Source of the DNA: JAPHSX01 sp041554195
Lineage (GTDB): Bacteria; Pseudomonadota; Gammaproteobacteria; Thiohalomonadales; Thiohalomonadaceae
NCBI GenBank assembly: GCA_041554195.1
Contig: JBFFMJ010000009.1
Span: 1 to 64,000 of the forward strand
Reading direction: 5' to 3'
DNA length: 64,000 nucleotides
Position numbers and translations under genes: made by a program. Numbering within the stretch: position 1 is the first letter of the stretch; each line of letters begins with the position of its first letter. The notes beneath the pieces are model-generated. The model was given only the letters and a program-made list of their open reading frames with translations. It was not told where the DNA came from and searched no databases. Of this stretch, positions 1 through 7,802 are shown in pieces.

Positions 1-305
1 CTTTGCACACTGCCGAGCATGAGCGTTGCCATGGCGTGGTAGATGCCCTCGCGCTCTGCATAGAGATGGTGGTTTGAAAGCAGACGATCTGCACGCTTGA
101 TACAGTGTTTCTCTTTGGCAGTGCTACTGATGGAACGACCGATCCCCGTGACGCTGAGGCGTCTGCCTTCGATGGCGGCAAGCAGACATTCTTCCAGTGC
201 CGTAAGGCGCGTTTTATGTATCCAGGCTAGAGTATTGAAGAGGATTTTATGAGACACTTTACGGGCATGCATGGCGATGTTCTCTTGGTGTTGTGGTGAC
301 CTCAT
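1..305 (-). CDS. IS4-family transposase, N-terminal part (runs off left edge)
   Basis: The minus strand reads into the left edge of the window with no stop. The visible ~100 residues carry the N-terminal signature of IS4-type DDE transposases: a segment reading RLSVTGIGRSISS, followed by KHCIKRADRLLSNHHL. Two in-frame starts exist: the ATG at 305 (MRSPQHQ...) and the ATG at 272 (MHARKVSH...). The catalytic DDE part lies outside the window, so it cannot be judged whether the copy is intact. Sequence just upstream (303-400) recurs near 14.7 kb and 19.85 kb, consistent with the 5' end of this element having several relics nearby. Confidence 0.8.
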   Translation of the reverse strand, partial: MRSPQHQENIAMHARKVSHKILFNTLAWIHKTRLTALEECLLAAIEGRRLSVTGIGRSISSTAKEKHCIKRADRLLSNHHLYAEREGIYHAMATLMLGSVQ

Positions 306-400
306 GAGATCATAAATTCACCATGCATGCATTCAATTATCTTAATTTGTCCATTCAAATACCTGATCTGGTTAGATATTTTGTGGGGATTCCTCAGGGG
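303..400. repeat. Dispersed repeat copy A (IS4-element 5' end)
   Basis: This segment lies immediately upstream of the IS4-type transposase start. Its blocks TGCATTCAATTAT, CATTCAA and GATATTTTGTGGGG are found again at about 14685-14800 and, more diverged, at about 19830-19930. I infer that all three are 5' ends of related IS elements, of which only this one keeps its transposase reading frame. Confidence 0.6.
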
Positions 401-447
401 CAGTATCCTTTTTGTCAATCTAAGCTAGGAAAAAAGGGTGTCCAACT

Positions 448-466
448 AAAGGGTGCAGTACCCTTT
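448..466. repeat. Short palindrome AAAGGG-N7-CCCTTT
   Basis: AAAGGG and CCCTTT face each other across a seven-base loop. Near-identical palindromes occur at 2664-2681 and 3960-3978, and related ones at 1246-1264 and 14637-14667 directly after RAYT remnants. This fits a REP-like palindrome family rather than a gene-specific terminator. Confidence 0.6.
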
Positions 467-578
467 GCATATCACGGTCTGATAAGATTTAAAAGTAAAC
501 CAACCAAGGTGGTCAGAGCCATTTATTTCATACCTTCGGTGGTTATGAGTTCACCGCCCATACTCAGGAGTCGTCATA

Positions 579-962
579 ATGGAGACCTATCTCTCTGGCA
601 TGCACAGTAAGGAGGGCCGCCGTGCCCTTGCCGAGGTGCTTCTCGCACTACTTCGCCAATGGGAGCTGGAAGATACAGCCCAGGCGCAACTGCTAGGCAT
701 GGATGAAGTTGAGTCACTATGGCAGGGTGCGGCTTTGCCGAACGAGACAAAGGTACTTGAGCGGGCCGGCATGTTGCTCGCCATCGACCGTGCTCTCAAG
801 CTACAGTTTGTCGAACAGCCATTGATACAGCATCGCTGGGTCAGCATGCCTAACATCTGGCTCAAGGGACGAGCGCCGTTAGAGAAAATGCTGGAAGGTA
901 TTGAGGGGTTCCGGGAGGTGTATGAATTGTTTGAGCATCACCGGCCGGGTGAAGCTGAATAA
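579..962 (+). CDS. MbcA/ParS/Xre-type antitoxin-like protein (orphan)
   Basis: A 127-residue protein with an N-terminal helical segment resembling a reduced Xre-type helix-turn-helix (residues about 8-45). The C-terminal half matches the toxin-binding domain of the MbcA/ParS/Xre antitoxin family: RAGMLLAIDRAL, a W followed by PN, then GRAPLEKMLEG-EGF. AGGAG at 566-570 lies 8 bases before the ATG. Such antitoxins normally precede a RES-domain toxin. The next 110 bases hold no toxin gene and lead straight into a RAYT relic, so the partner appears lost. Family assignment is from motif reading; a role as antitoxin is inferred. Confidence 0.7.
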   Translation: METYLSGMHSKEGRRALAEVLLALLRQWELEDTAQAQLLGMDEVESLWQGAALPNETKVLERAGMLLAIDRALKLQFVEQPLIQHRWVSMPNIWLKGRAPLEKMLEGIEGFREVYELFEHHRPGEAE

Positions 963-1073
963 AAGACGAGACTGGTCGGAAGGGGATTTAAACGGAGCTA
1001 TCGGTGAATTACTTGGTGGGGTACGCTTCGCTAATCCAGTCAACGGAATAAACAAAAAAAGAACGATATACAA

Positions 1074-1241
1074 ATGACCACAACAATTTCTACCCCAGAA
1101 CAGGTACATGAAATACGTGCCGCGGTACAGACGGTTACACCATTGGGCAATGCTCGCTTCCGCGAGCCGATTGAGAAGGCGTTCTACTGTAAGGTCGGGC
1201 AGGCTCGGCGTGGTAAGCCGAGTAAGCAGAATTCAGGATAA
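1074..1241 (+). pseudogene. RAYT (Y1 REP-associated transposase) remnant, C-terminal tail
   Basis: From the ATG at 1074 a 55-codon frame ends in a tail typical of REP-associated tyrosine transposases: EIRAAV, PLGNARFREPIEKA, then KVGQARRGKPSKQ and stop. The catalytic HUH and Tyr regions are missing, so this is a decayed 3' end. A palindrome follows it at once (1246-1264), as REP sequences usually do beside RAYT genes. A second, more diverged tail of the same kind lies at 14569-14652. Confidence 0.75.
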
Positions 1242-1245
1242 TCTA

Positions 1246-1264
1246 TAAGGGTACTGATCCCTTA
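1246..1264. repeat. REP-like palindrome after RAYT tail
   Basis: TAAGGG and CCCTTA form a hairpin directly after the RAYT remnant's stop codon. The equivalent position behind the 14.6 kb remnant carries a longer perfect palindrome. Confidence 0.55.
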
Positions 1265-1298
1265 GCTTATTTCTTTACTAAACCGCAATGTTCTCTGT

Positions 1299-1523
1299 GT
1301 GAGTAGACGTCATGCAGACTACCTCTCCGCACCGTCCCCCAGTTTATGGCCATGTGCTGAAGCATGGACTAATATTAGCGAACACGATCAGGATGATCGG
1401 AGAAGCCGTTATGCCTGTAAGCAGCCGTCTGTTGTTACTGTGCAACTGTTGAAGCTATTCGTAGCTTGCCTTCTATGCCTTGGTGGTATAACCGGAATCG
1501 CCCTGCTGGTGCAGTTGCTTTAA
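1299..1523 (+). CDS. Doubtful small ORF with C-terminal membrane helix
   Basis: The frame ends in a strongly hydrophobic segment (LLKLFVACLLCLGGITGIALL) right before the stop. The start is a GTG without a convincing ribosome site. In another frame an ATG at 1311 opens a 46-codon reading frame over the same DNA, so the region may be a frameshifted small gene. No family is recognised. I list it only because a membrane helix at the end is hard to dismiss entirely. Confidence 0.2.
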   Translation: MSRRHADYLSAPSPSLWPCAEAWTNISEHDQDDRRSRYACKQPSVVTVQLLKLFVACLLCLGGITGIALLVQLL

Positions 1524-1565
1524 GGGCATTTCATTCTGTAAGTAAGATTACATGAGGAGACTGTG

Positions 1566-1793
1566 ATGAAACAGAATATGGGTACTGCGGATCGTATTAT
1601 CCGCACAATTATTGTGCTGATAATTGCGGTCCTATACATTACCGGTCAGATCTCTGGTAGTGCAGCAATTATACTGGGAGTTATTGCGGTGGTTTTTTTG
1701 CTGACCAGTATCTTCGGTGTTTGTCCGGCATATCTTCCCTTAAAACTCTCAACAAAGGGAAAAAAGGAGAGCATTAGAGGCAGCTTGAACTAA
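1566..1793 (+). CDS. DUF2892 / YgaP-type small inner-membrane protein
   Basis: A 75-residue protein opening with MKQNMGTADRIIR, followed by two transmembrane helices (about residues 13-32 and 36-53) and a short basic tail after the motif FGVCPAYLPL. The NMG-DR-IR opening and GVCP-Y-P-L motif are the hallmarks of the DUF2892 family, related to the membrane part of the rhodanese YgaP. AGGAGA lies about 8 bases before the ATG, which I prefer to the GTG one codon upstream. Stand-alone members usually sit near sulfur or redox genes; here it stands alone in repeat-rich DNA. Function is unknown. Confidence 0.8.
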   Translation: MKQNMGTADRIIRTIIVLIIAVLYITGQISGSAAIILGVIAVVFLLTSIFGVCPAYLPLKLSTKGKKESIRGSLN

Positions 1794-1794
1794 A

Positions 1795-2112
1795 GATGGG
1801 TCAACACAGTTTTCTCTAATATAGAATTTTTCTATAGTTAAAGTCATAGCAAGCCACAAGGAGGTGGAATATGGCACGCAAGCCAGGATTTAACCTGGCC
1901 GTAATTCCCCAATATAGAGTGCTACGCGGTAACACCCGAAATCCTTGTTTCTTTGCCGAGGATGATTATCTCTGTTACCTGTATGCCTTATATCGAAATG
2001 AATACAGTGCACGCTGGTATGGTGTTGCATCCCGATCGGCCTCGTGTGGATGAAACGCCTACAATTTACTATGTCATCTAGTATGTTAGCGAATCCCGTA
2101 TTCTGACCCTGA
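1795..2112 (+). mobile_element. REP/RAYT-derived element with inverted GGGTCA...TGACCC ends
   Basis: The left end begins GGGTCAACACAGTTTTCTCTAA and the right end reads TTCTGACCCTG, an inverted counterpart. Between them lie a conserved leader (CTATAGTTAAAGTCAT), AAGGAGGTGG and the N-terminal RAYT reading frame. The leader and the first ~120 coding bases recur at 13003-13200, and the distal segment around TATGTCATC also recurs there. I infer an internally deleted, non-autonomous relative of an autonomous RAYT element. Confidence 0.5.
1871..2053 (+). pseudogene. RAYT remnant, N-terminal part
   Basis: The frame opens with MARKPGFNL, then a run of RGN and PCFFAEDDY-YL, the standard N-terminus of TnpA_REP/Y1 transposases (MARKPR...IPQHVIQRGN...CFF..EDY). 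AAGGAGGTGG precedes the ATG. Similarity stops after about 40 residues. The HUH motif and catalytic Tyr are absent and the frame ends at residue 60, so it cannot be active. Confidence 0.75.
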
Positions 2113-2514
2113 TTAATCGAAAGAATAATTTCTCACAGGTAGTTGAGTGACTTCTACGTTGTTTTTTACCCGCTCGAGATTCTTCATTGCTATTCTTGCG
2201 TCTTTATTCGGAGTCTTCCTGGTCTTTTTAATAAATCCATGCAATAGCACAATGTCGTTGTGTGGGGTTTTTTTTACGAACATGATTCGGGCTGACTCAT
2301 TACCGCAATCTACGCGAAGCTTATAAATGGTTCCTTTATAACCCCATATCTTAGGCTTCAGGATTTTTAACCGGTTGCTAATGTAAATATCATTAACCTC
2401 ACTATAAGCATGAAGTTTTTTGCATATAGCTGCTGCGAGTTCGGCAGAAACACTATTTAAAAATACTTCGAACTCTGACAGGTTATTATTTTCTTGTATG
2501 GTTAGTATTTTCAT
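2113..2514 (-). CDS. Gp49/HigB-like RelE-fold toxin (orphan)
   Basis: A 133-residue protein whose second half matches phage-derived Gp49-like/HigB toxins: KIWGYKGTIYKLRVDCGNES, ARIMFVKK, then IVLLHGFIKKTRKTP and a basic helix with ARIAMKNLERV. HLFxKKxxKTP is the signature strand-turn of this RelE-superfamily group, which cleaves mRNA on ribosomes. The N-terminal ~50 residues are not recognised. The usual HTH antitoxin would lie just downstream on the minus strand, but the RAYT-derived element ends exactly there (2112), so the partner is missing. Activity is unproven. Confidence 0.65.
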   Translation of the reverse strand: MKILTIQENNNLSEFEVFLNSVSAELAAAICKKLHAYSEVNDIYISNRLKILKPKIWGYKGTIYKLRVDCGNESARIMFVKKTPHNDIVLLHGFIKKTRKTPNKDARIAMKNLERVKNNVEVTQLPVRNYSFD

Positions 2515-2663
2515 GTTGCAAAATAGGGGAAATCAACAGGTTGTATCAATATGGTCAGACTCTAGCATAGCTGCAACCAAATGGGGCAGTTCCCATATAC
2601 TCCGTATGGACTATACTCTCTAAGTTAGGATTCAAGGGTCAGGGCCCTTTAATCGTCCCAGCC

Positions 2664-2681
2664 AAAGGGGCTGTACCCTTT
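2664..2681. repeat. Short palindrome AAAGGG...CCCTTT
   Basis: Same family as the palindromes at 448-466 and 3960-3978. It lies upstream of the acyltransferase gene. Confidence 0.5.
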
Positions 2682-2715
2682 AATATTTTAGTTTTATAGG
2701 GAGGGCTTAATCAGC

Positions 2716-3948
2716 GTGCCAGCTATGATCCCAGTGATATCGAGGCGACGGGATCTTGATGTGGTACGAGAGGTGATAGTGGTGAGCGTCATCTTCTTCC
2801 ACACTGCCCGAATCTTCGATGATCTTGGCTTTTATGTGAAAAATGAACCACTCATACCCGCATTGACATTTGTTGTCAGTATGGCGGCGTTATGGGGCAT
2901 GCCTTTAATGTTTATGATTTCTGGCTATGCGATCAGGTATTCACTACAAAAAAGGACCGTGTCGGCTTTTGTTCGTGAGCGACTGCAGCGACTGTTGGTA
3001 CCCTTTGTTATTTCACTCGTGATTATCGTTCCGCCCCAGATCTATTTTGAGTTATTGGGTGATCCTGCATATCAACAGTCATATTTACAGTTCTATCCCC
3101 GATTCTTTGATATTACCTTTGATATCGATTTTCCCTGGTTTGTTACAGCCACACCTGAAAGTGGCTATTTTCACCCCGCACATTTATGGTTTATCTATAA
3201 TTTGCTTATCTACACATTATTGATGTTGCCACTGTTTCTATATCTTCGTCAGGAGAGGGGGCAGCAGATAGTTGAACGGGTGGTTTGTTACTGCGCCACA
3301 CATAGCTGGGCGATTTTTCTCTTTGCACTGCCATTGGCCGTGATTGAATCGTCATTGGGTGTAGACCTGTCGGGTGGCTGGAACCAGTTCGGCTATCTCT
3401 TCATTCTCTGTTATGGTTATATTGTTGCCTCAGACGAACGGTTTGGGCAGCTATTCAATCAATACCGCAGGGAGGCCCTGGTTATCGCCCTTGTCGCCTC
3501 TGTTATATGCTTTGTTGGATTATATAATCTGGTCAACTCGAGCAATATCAATCCCTTTGAATCTAACGATGCTGTAAGCATTACCCTTCGATTTATCAAA
3601 GGGATGGCTGGTTGGTTCTGGATTGTAGCCATTATTGGATATCTTGAGAGTGCGCGACACAAGCGACAGCATTTCGCGGCACAGCAACCTGCACACAGCC
3701 AATCATCTATTTTCAGGTTGGAACGCTACGCCAACGATGCGATTCTACCGATATATCTGCTACACCAGACATTGGTTGTGATTGTCGGATTTTATGTGGT
3801 GCAGTGGGAGACTGGTGCACTACTTAAATTTCTCGTGATCAGTCTGTCGACCCTGGTCATTACCTTGTTATTGTATGAGTTTGTCATCAAGCGAATGAGG
3901 GTGACACGCTTTCTGTTTGGGATGAAGCCATATCCCATTAACCAATAA
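2716..3948 (+). CDS. Acyltransferase 3 family membrane protein (OpgC/MdoC-like)
   Basis: A 410-residue polytopic protein with about ten membrane helices, starting R-DLDVVREVIVVSVIFFHTA. This matches the first helix of acyltransferase 3 enzymes, with the conserved Arg and His (R-D-D...HT) thought to be catalytic. Further on, PLMFMISGYAIRYSL and FVRERLQRLLVPF are standard for the family, as is HLWFIYNLL in the middle. These enzymes O-acylate periplasmic glucans, LPS or exopolysaccharide; the substrate cannot be read here. Start is GTG at 2716 behind GGGAGG; an ATG at 2725 is the alternative. It stands alone. Confidence 0.85.
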   Translation: MPAMIPVISRRRDLDVVREVIVVSVIFFHTARIFDDLGFYVKNEPLIPALTFVVSMAALWGMPLMFMISGYAIRYSLQKRTVSAFVRERLQRLLVPFVISLVIIVPPQIYFELLGDPAYQQSYLQFYPRFFDITFDIDFPWFVTATPESGYFHPAHLWFIYNLLIYTLLMLPLFLYLRQERGQQIVERVVCYCATHSWAIFLFALPLAVIESSLGVDLSGGWNQFGYLFILCYGYIVASDERFGQLFNQYRREALVIALVASVICFVGLYNLVNSSNINPFESNDAVSITLRFIKGMAGWFWIVAIIGYLESARHKRQHFAAQQPAHSQSSIFRLERYANDAILPIYLLHQTLVVIVGFYVVQWETGALLKFLVISLSTLVITLLLYEFVIKRMRVTRFLFGMKPYPINQ

Positions 3949-3959
3949 TTATAACAATT

Positions 3960-3978
3960 AAAGGGCTCGGTACCCTTT
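3960..3978. repeat. Palindrome AAAGGG...CCCTTT, 12 bases after the acyltransferase stop
   Basis: A third copy of the AAAGGG/CCCTTT palindrome. It lies where a terminator would be expected but has only a short T tract, so it may act as both REP and weak terminator. Confidence 0.45.
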
Positions 3979-4002
3979 CTTCGTCTGGAAACGGCTCAGC
4001 AT

Positions 4003-4057
4003 AAAAAAACCGGGACTGGACTCAACTGCAATATTGCAGTGAACCCGCCCCGGTTTT
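4003..4057 (-). terminator. Intrinsic terminator of the cold-shock gene
   Basis: AAAACCGGG and CCCGGTTTT flank a loop that itself holds ACTGCAATATTGCAGT. On the minus strand the hairpin is followed by seven T residues, about 60 bases beyond the cold-shock gene's stop. Confidence 0.8.
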
Positions 4058-4115
4058 CTGTCGGAGAGTCGCTACCCCGCGCCTTGAGGCGCAGGTGCGA
4101 CACCCTTCTGCAGGC

Positions 4116-4319
4116 TTAGCTTGCTACGACATTGTTTGCCTGAGGGCCCTTGGGACCATTCTCAACGTCGAAGGCGACGGCCTGACCTTCGGCAAGGGTT
4201 TTGAAACCGCCGCCCTGGATCGCGCTGAAGTGAACAAACACGTCTGCGCCACCGTCGTCTTGAGAGATGAAACCAAAACCTTTAGCTTCGTTAAACCACT
4301 TTACAGTACCTGTAGTCAT
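4116..4319 (-). CDS. Cold-shock domain protein (CspA family)
   Basis: A 67-residue single CSD protein. Both RNA-binding motifs are present: KGFGFI (RNP1) and DVFVHFSAI (RNP2), after the invariant TGTVKWFN start. It would act as a cytoplasmic single-stranded nucleic acid chaperone. The ~270 bases upstream are AT-rich and free of genes, in line with the long 5' leaders of cold-shock mRNAs, but I see no certain cold box. A clear terminator follows. Confidence 0.95.
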   Translation of the reverse strand: MTTGTVKWFNEAKGFGFISQDDGGADVFVHFSAIQGGGFKTLAEGQAVAFDVENGPKGPQANNVVAS

Positions 4320-4592
4320 GATGAGTTACCTTTAAAAATTAAAATGTTAATAGGGTTGTGTGTACAGGTAGTGCAAGGGGAATCTAGAAGTAACTGGATA
4401 GAACCGCTGAAACTGCCAAGGACATAATCTGTAGCTTACATTACTGAAGTCACTACCGATGCGGGGCTTAACTTAATCTAGCCATCTGGATAATGCTTTC
4501 AGTACACTATTAGTACACAAGACGGTGCTTAAGTTCCCGACAAATCGATTATTTCTCCAATTTCCCTAACCCAGTACCCAAAGGGGGCGGGG

Positions 4593-6389
4593 TCAATACA
4601 GATAGACCGCACCGCTGGTTATGGTGCTGTCGTCTGGCGTGGAGTTAATCCCGATTGTACTACTGTCTTCAGCGGGGGCACCCACCGCCAGGGTGTTGCC
4701 ATCAATGCTGATGTCGACGGCGTCACCAAACCGGTCGGGCCCGTTATTGGATGCCTTGATGTAGGCCTGTTGAGTCCAACTACTACCGCTATAACGGAGA
4801 AGGTATGCCGCACCACTCCATCCCCCACCATACTCAGGTGGGGAGTTTATCCCGGTCGTTGTACTGCCCTCACCGAACGCCCCCACCACCAGGGTATTGC
4901 CGTCGCCACTGAGGGCGAGTGAGACGCCAAAAAAGTCCTGTATCTGCGTATTGGAGGCCTTGATGTAGGCCTGCTGTACCCAGCTGCTGCCGTCATAACG
5001 AAAGAGATAGGCCGCTCCGCTGTAGGAGATGCTATCGTCAGGTGTGGAGTTTATACCCGTCGTGCTGCTGTCCTCATAAGGCGCCCCCACGGCAAGGGTA
5101 TTGCCATTGGCATTGAGGGCAACCGAGAAGCCTAGTGCATCCCCTGCTCCGGTATTGAAAGCCTTGATATAGGCTTGCTGCGCCCAGCTGCTGCCGTTGT
5201 AGCGGAAGAGGTAGACGGCACCACTGTCTATCGCACTCTCGTCAGGCGTGGAGTTAATTCCGGTGGTACTGCTATCTTCGGCATATGCCCCCACGGCCAG
5301 GGTATTACCATCATTGCTGAGGGCAATCGAATGACCAAACCAGTCTTGAATCCCAGTATTACTGGCCTTGATGTAGGCCTGCTGCGCCCAGTTGCCGCCG
5401 GCATAGCGAAAGAGATAGGCCGCCCCGCTGCCGCTCGCGCTCTCATCGGGCGTGGAATTGATTCCGGTGGTACCGCTATCCTCGGCATATGCCCCCACGG
5501 CCAGGGTATTGCCATCGCTACTGAGGGCAAGCGAATAACCAAACGCCAACGATCCGGCATTGCTGGCCTTGATGTAGGCCTGCTGCGCCCAACTGCCGCC
5601 GGCATAGCGAAACAGATAGGCCGCCCCGCTGGCGCCTACACTCTCATCAGGCGAGGTGTTGATGCCTGTCGTACCGCTATCCTCTGCATGAGCCCCCACG
5701 GCCAGGGTATTGCCATCGCTACTGAGGGCAACCGAATAACCAAATTCGTCGCCTGCCCCTGTATTGGAGGCCTTGATGTAGGCTTGCTGTGCCCAACTGC
5801 CGCCGCCATAGCGGAAGAGGTAGACGGCACCGCTATTTGCCGCACTGTTGTCAGGTGTGGAGTTAATCCCGGTTGTGCTGCTGTCCTCATATGGCGCGCC
5901 GACCGCCAGGGTGGTGCCGTCACCGCTAAGGGCTAGCGATAGGCCAAACCAGTCCTCTGCCCCGGTATTCGAGGCCTTGAAGTAGCCAATCGTGGACAAC
6001 ATAAGCTCAGATACCGTGGTCGCCTTTGAGGTGGCGAGCAGACTGTCGGCACTATCGTAAGCCTCGATCAGATAGCTGGCATTAACCCAGTCGGTGAGGT
6101 GAACCGGGATCACAATAGCGGCTGTTGTGCCAACAATATCTGTTCCCTGCTGGGTGTAACCGGAAGCCCCATCAGGGTTGACCTGCAGTTTGTAGTAACT
6201 GGCGCCACTGTATGCATTCCAGCTAAAGGTCAGTGTCTTTACTCCGCCGCTGATAACATTTATGTTAAACATGTTTGCGTCAGTATTGCCACTCCCCCCA
6301 CCACTACAGGCTGTAATCAGCAGGGTGACAATGAGAACAAAAAAGAGGGTAATACGGTCATGTAGAAAACAAGAAATATGGCGAAGCAT
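4593..6389 (-). CDS. FG-GAP repeat (beta-propeller) surface lipoprotein
   Basis: A 598-residue protein with a lipoprotein signal (LLITAC, Cys at about residue 28), a Gly/Ser linker, a fibronectin-like stretch (residues ~40-125: FSWNAYSGASYYKLQVNP) and then seven repeats of about 67 residues. Each repeat carries IKASNTG--D-FG-S-ALS-DGNTLAVGA and ends SGA-YLFRY. FG-GAP repeats of this kind fold as integrin-type seven-bladed propellers, so seven repeats make one complete propeller. AGGAG lies ahead of the ATG. Surface attachment or adhesion is inferred. Its neighbours give no functional clue. Confidence 0.85.
   Translation of the reverse strand: MLRHISCFLHDRITLFFVLIVTLLITACSGGGSGNTDANMFNINVISGGVKTLTFSWNAYSGASYYKLQVNPDGASGYTQQGTDIVGTTAAIVIPVHLTDWVNASYLIEAYDSADSLLATSKATTVSELMLSTIGYFKASNTGAEDWFGLSLALSGDGTTLAVGAPYEDSSTTGINSTPDNSAANSGAVYLFRYGGGSWAQQAYIKASNTGAGDEFGYSVALSSDGNTLAVGAHAEDSGTTGINTSPDESVGASGAAYLFRYAGGSWAQQAYIKASNAGSLAFGYSLALSSDGNTLAVGAYAEDSGTTGINSTPDESASGSGAAYLFRYAGGNWAQQAYIKASNTGIQDWFGHSIALSNDGNTLAVGAYAEDSSTTGINSTPDESAIDSGAVYLFRYNGSSWAQQAYIKAFNTGAGDALGFSVALNANGNTLAVGAPYEDSSTTGINSTPDDSISYSGAAYLFRYDGSSWVQQAYIKASNTQIQDFFGVSLALSGDGNTLVVGAFGEGSTTTGINSPPEYGGGWSGAAYLLRYSGSSWTQQAYIKASNNGPDRFGDAVDISIDGNTLAVGAPAEDSSTIGINSTPDDSTITSGAVYLY
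4745..5995 (-). repeat. Tandem DNA repeats of about 200 bp within the FG-GAP gene
   Basis: The block GCCTTGATGTAGGCCTGCTG recurs about every 200 bases (near 4752, 4958, 5161, 5368, 5569, 5770; a diverged one near 5975). Neighbouring units are nearly identical over long stretches at the DNA level, which is unusual for a folded propeller and points to recent duplication or gene conversion. Confidence 0.75.
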
Positions 6390-6458
6390 CTGGCACGCTC
6401 CTGAATAAAAGTAATTAGTCTAATCGTACCAACCAATTATAGGTGCTCTGCAGAAAAA

Positions 6459-6930
6459 TGGGGTTAGAACACCGTTTTCTCTAATATTAAAAATAATTTC
6501 GTCTTCTCCTAATTACTGAGTCAACAAAACAAGCGGGGCAGACTTGGTTGAAATCCCCTGATATTTTTAATACTTCTTAGTCGCATAATTTATAATTCCG
6601 TGTTAACCATGCGGATTCTAGTGATAACTATTTAGACTAAGGAAACAGGGGTATGCAAAGGAGTAATATCGTTTTATGTGTTGTTATTTTGAGTTCATTG
6701 CTTTCAGGCTGTGCCTCAACATTTATTGGTAGTTATAAGGAACCAGATGAAGGGCCGGTCGCGGAAATCACTGTTAGAAATGGCGCTGTGCATGGTGTTC
6801 TTGGGTGTGATTAAGGTGCCTAAACCAAGGATAGGAACCACTATGCATGTCCAAAAAATCGGGTAAGAAAAAACGGGGAGGAGAGCAATCGTTTCTAATT
6901 TGAGTGGATAATTCTCTCTGACCCTGTTTG
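6459..6930. repeat. GGGGTTAGAACACCG ... CTCTCTGACCCTG repeat pair
   Basis: The left end (GGGGTTAGAACACCGTTTTC) matches the leader of the RAYT relics at 1795 and 13003. The right end near 6915-6930 (CTCTCTGACCCTGTTT) is the inverted partner. The pair encloses a tiny lipoprotein gene. Whether it is one mobile unit or two independent repeats cannot be told from one copy. Confidence 0.4.
6653..6814 (+). CDS. Very small lipoprotein (53 residues)
   Basis: From the ATG at 6653 the frame encodes a clean lipoprotein signal peptide ending LLSGC (Cys at residue 20). It is followed by a 33-residue mature part with PDEGPVAEITVRNG and a final Cys close to the end. AAGGAAACAGGGG precedes the start. The mature part begins like larger lipoproteins with a GP-A-I-VRN strand and then stops, so it may be a truncated member of such a family. 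No function can be assigned. It lies between two inverted RAYT-type repeat ends. Confidence 0.55.
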   Translation: MQRSNIVLCVVILSSLLSGCASTFIGSYKEPDEGPVAEITVRNGAVHGVLGCD

Positions 6931-7098
6931 TTTTTGTTAAACGTGGTAATGACAGCGTGGGTGTCAGGAGCAGGGCTTTAAAGAGACATAAGGTTTATGG
7001 TTACATGATGCAGAACAATGTTCTAGGAAGATCGAGAGCGTATGCTTTTTGGCGGATTAAAAATAACAAAATTATTACCACAGTAAGGGAGATGTTCA

Positions 7099-7779
7099 GT
7101 GAAGAACGCAATAAAATCGAGCCTGTTTTCTGTCGTGCTGTTAAGTAGCGCGGCAACTGCAATTGCTGCAGGTGGGCCGCCACATGCTTTGTATAACCCC
7201 AATCCAGAACCACTGAGTGTTACGAATACCATTTCTGAAGTCTCCGGCTATGTCGGTGGATTTATCGACTCAGAAGCTAATGTTAACGGTGATCTGTATA
7301 ACCCTGACAACGTGAGTATCATCTATCCTCTCGCAGGGGAAGTGTATGCAACCGTTACTGACTCATATACTGGCGAGACGATGGGTTCAATGACACAAGC
7401 GGGGAATGCTCCGCAACGGCACTCTTTAGCACCAGCTTTTTCGGTTTAATGGGAGACTGGAGCATACCGCCAGCAACTATGCCATGGACAATGGAACATG
7501 ACTTCACTATGAATGTGGGTGGTTCAACCTTTTCGTTGGAGGAGGAGTTGACCGGTCGCGCATTTCCTCATCTGGGCCCAGTAGAGAATCCGATGGTAAC
7601 TGGCACCATGGCACTGCGGATGGCTGGTTGCGCTGGTGTACGCGAGGTCAGCGGTATGGGCGACTATGCTGGGGAAGGTGGGGACACTTTGCATGAATGG
7701 CACCTTCACCTTTGATCAAACCTTCACAGGGAAAGGTGCTTCTAATTGCTCAATTGCGTTGCATGATCCATTGAATTGA
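7099..7779 (+). pseudogene. Secreted protein gene broken by two frameshifts
   Basis: The gene starts with GTG at 7099 (AAGGGAGAT upstream) and a signal peptide (SSLFSVVLLSSAATAIAA). The first frame stops at 7449, but sensible coding continues in another frame (FSTSFFGLMGDWSIPPATMPW...) to about 7675. It then shifts again into a frame ending GTFTFDQTFTGKGASNCSIALHDPLN at 7779. Joined, the three pieces give one secreted protein of roughly 225 residues with no family I recognise. A strong terminator follows at 7803. Sequencing error or true decay are both possible. Confidence 0.55.
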
Positions 7780-7802
7780 TTCTGTTCCTAAGTTAGAGCA
7801 CT

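Noticed and set aside
323..610. Plus-strand frame of 95 codons next to the IS4-type transposase
   Set aside because: It covers the repeat, a palindrome and the antitoxin's ribosome site, with no domain or start signal.
5175..5936. Long plus-strand open frame (about 250 codons) inside the FG-GAP gene
   Set aside because: It runs antisense to the repetitive lipoprotein gene and only mirrors its repeats. It has no ribosome site, signal or known domain.
4745..5995. Possible CRISPR array because of regular repeats
   Set aside because: The units are about 200 bp, in frame and encode FG-GAP blades. There are no short repeats with unique spacers anywhere in the window.
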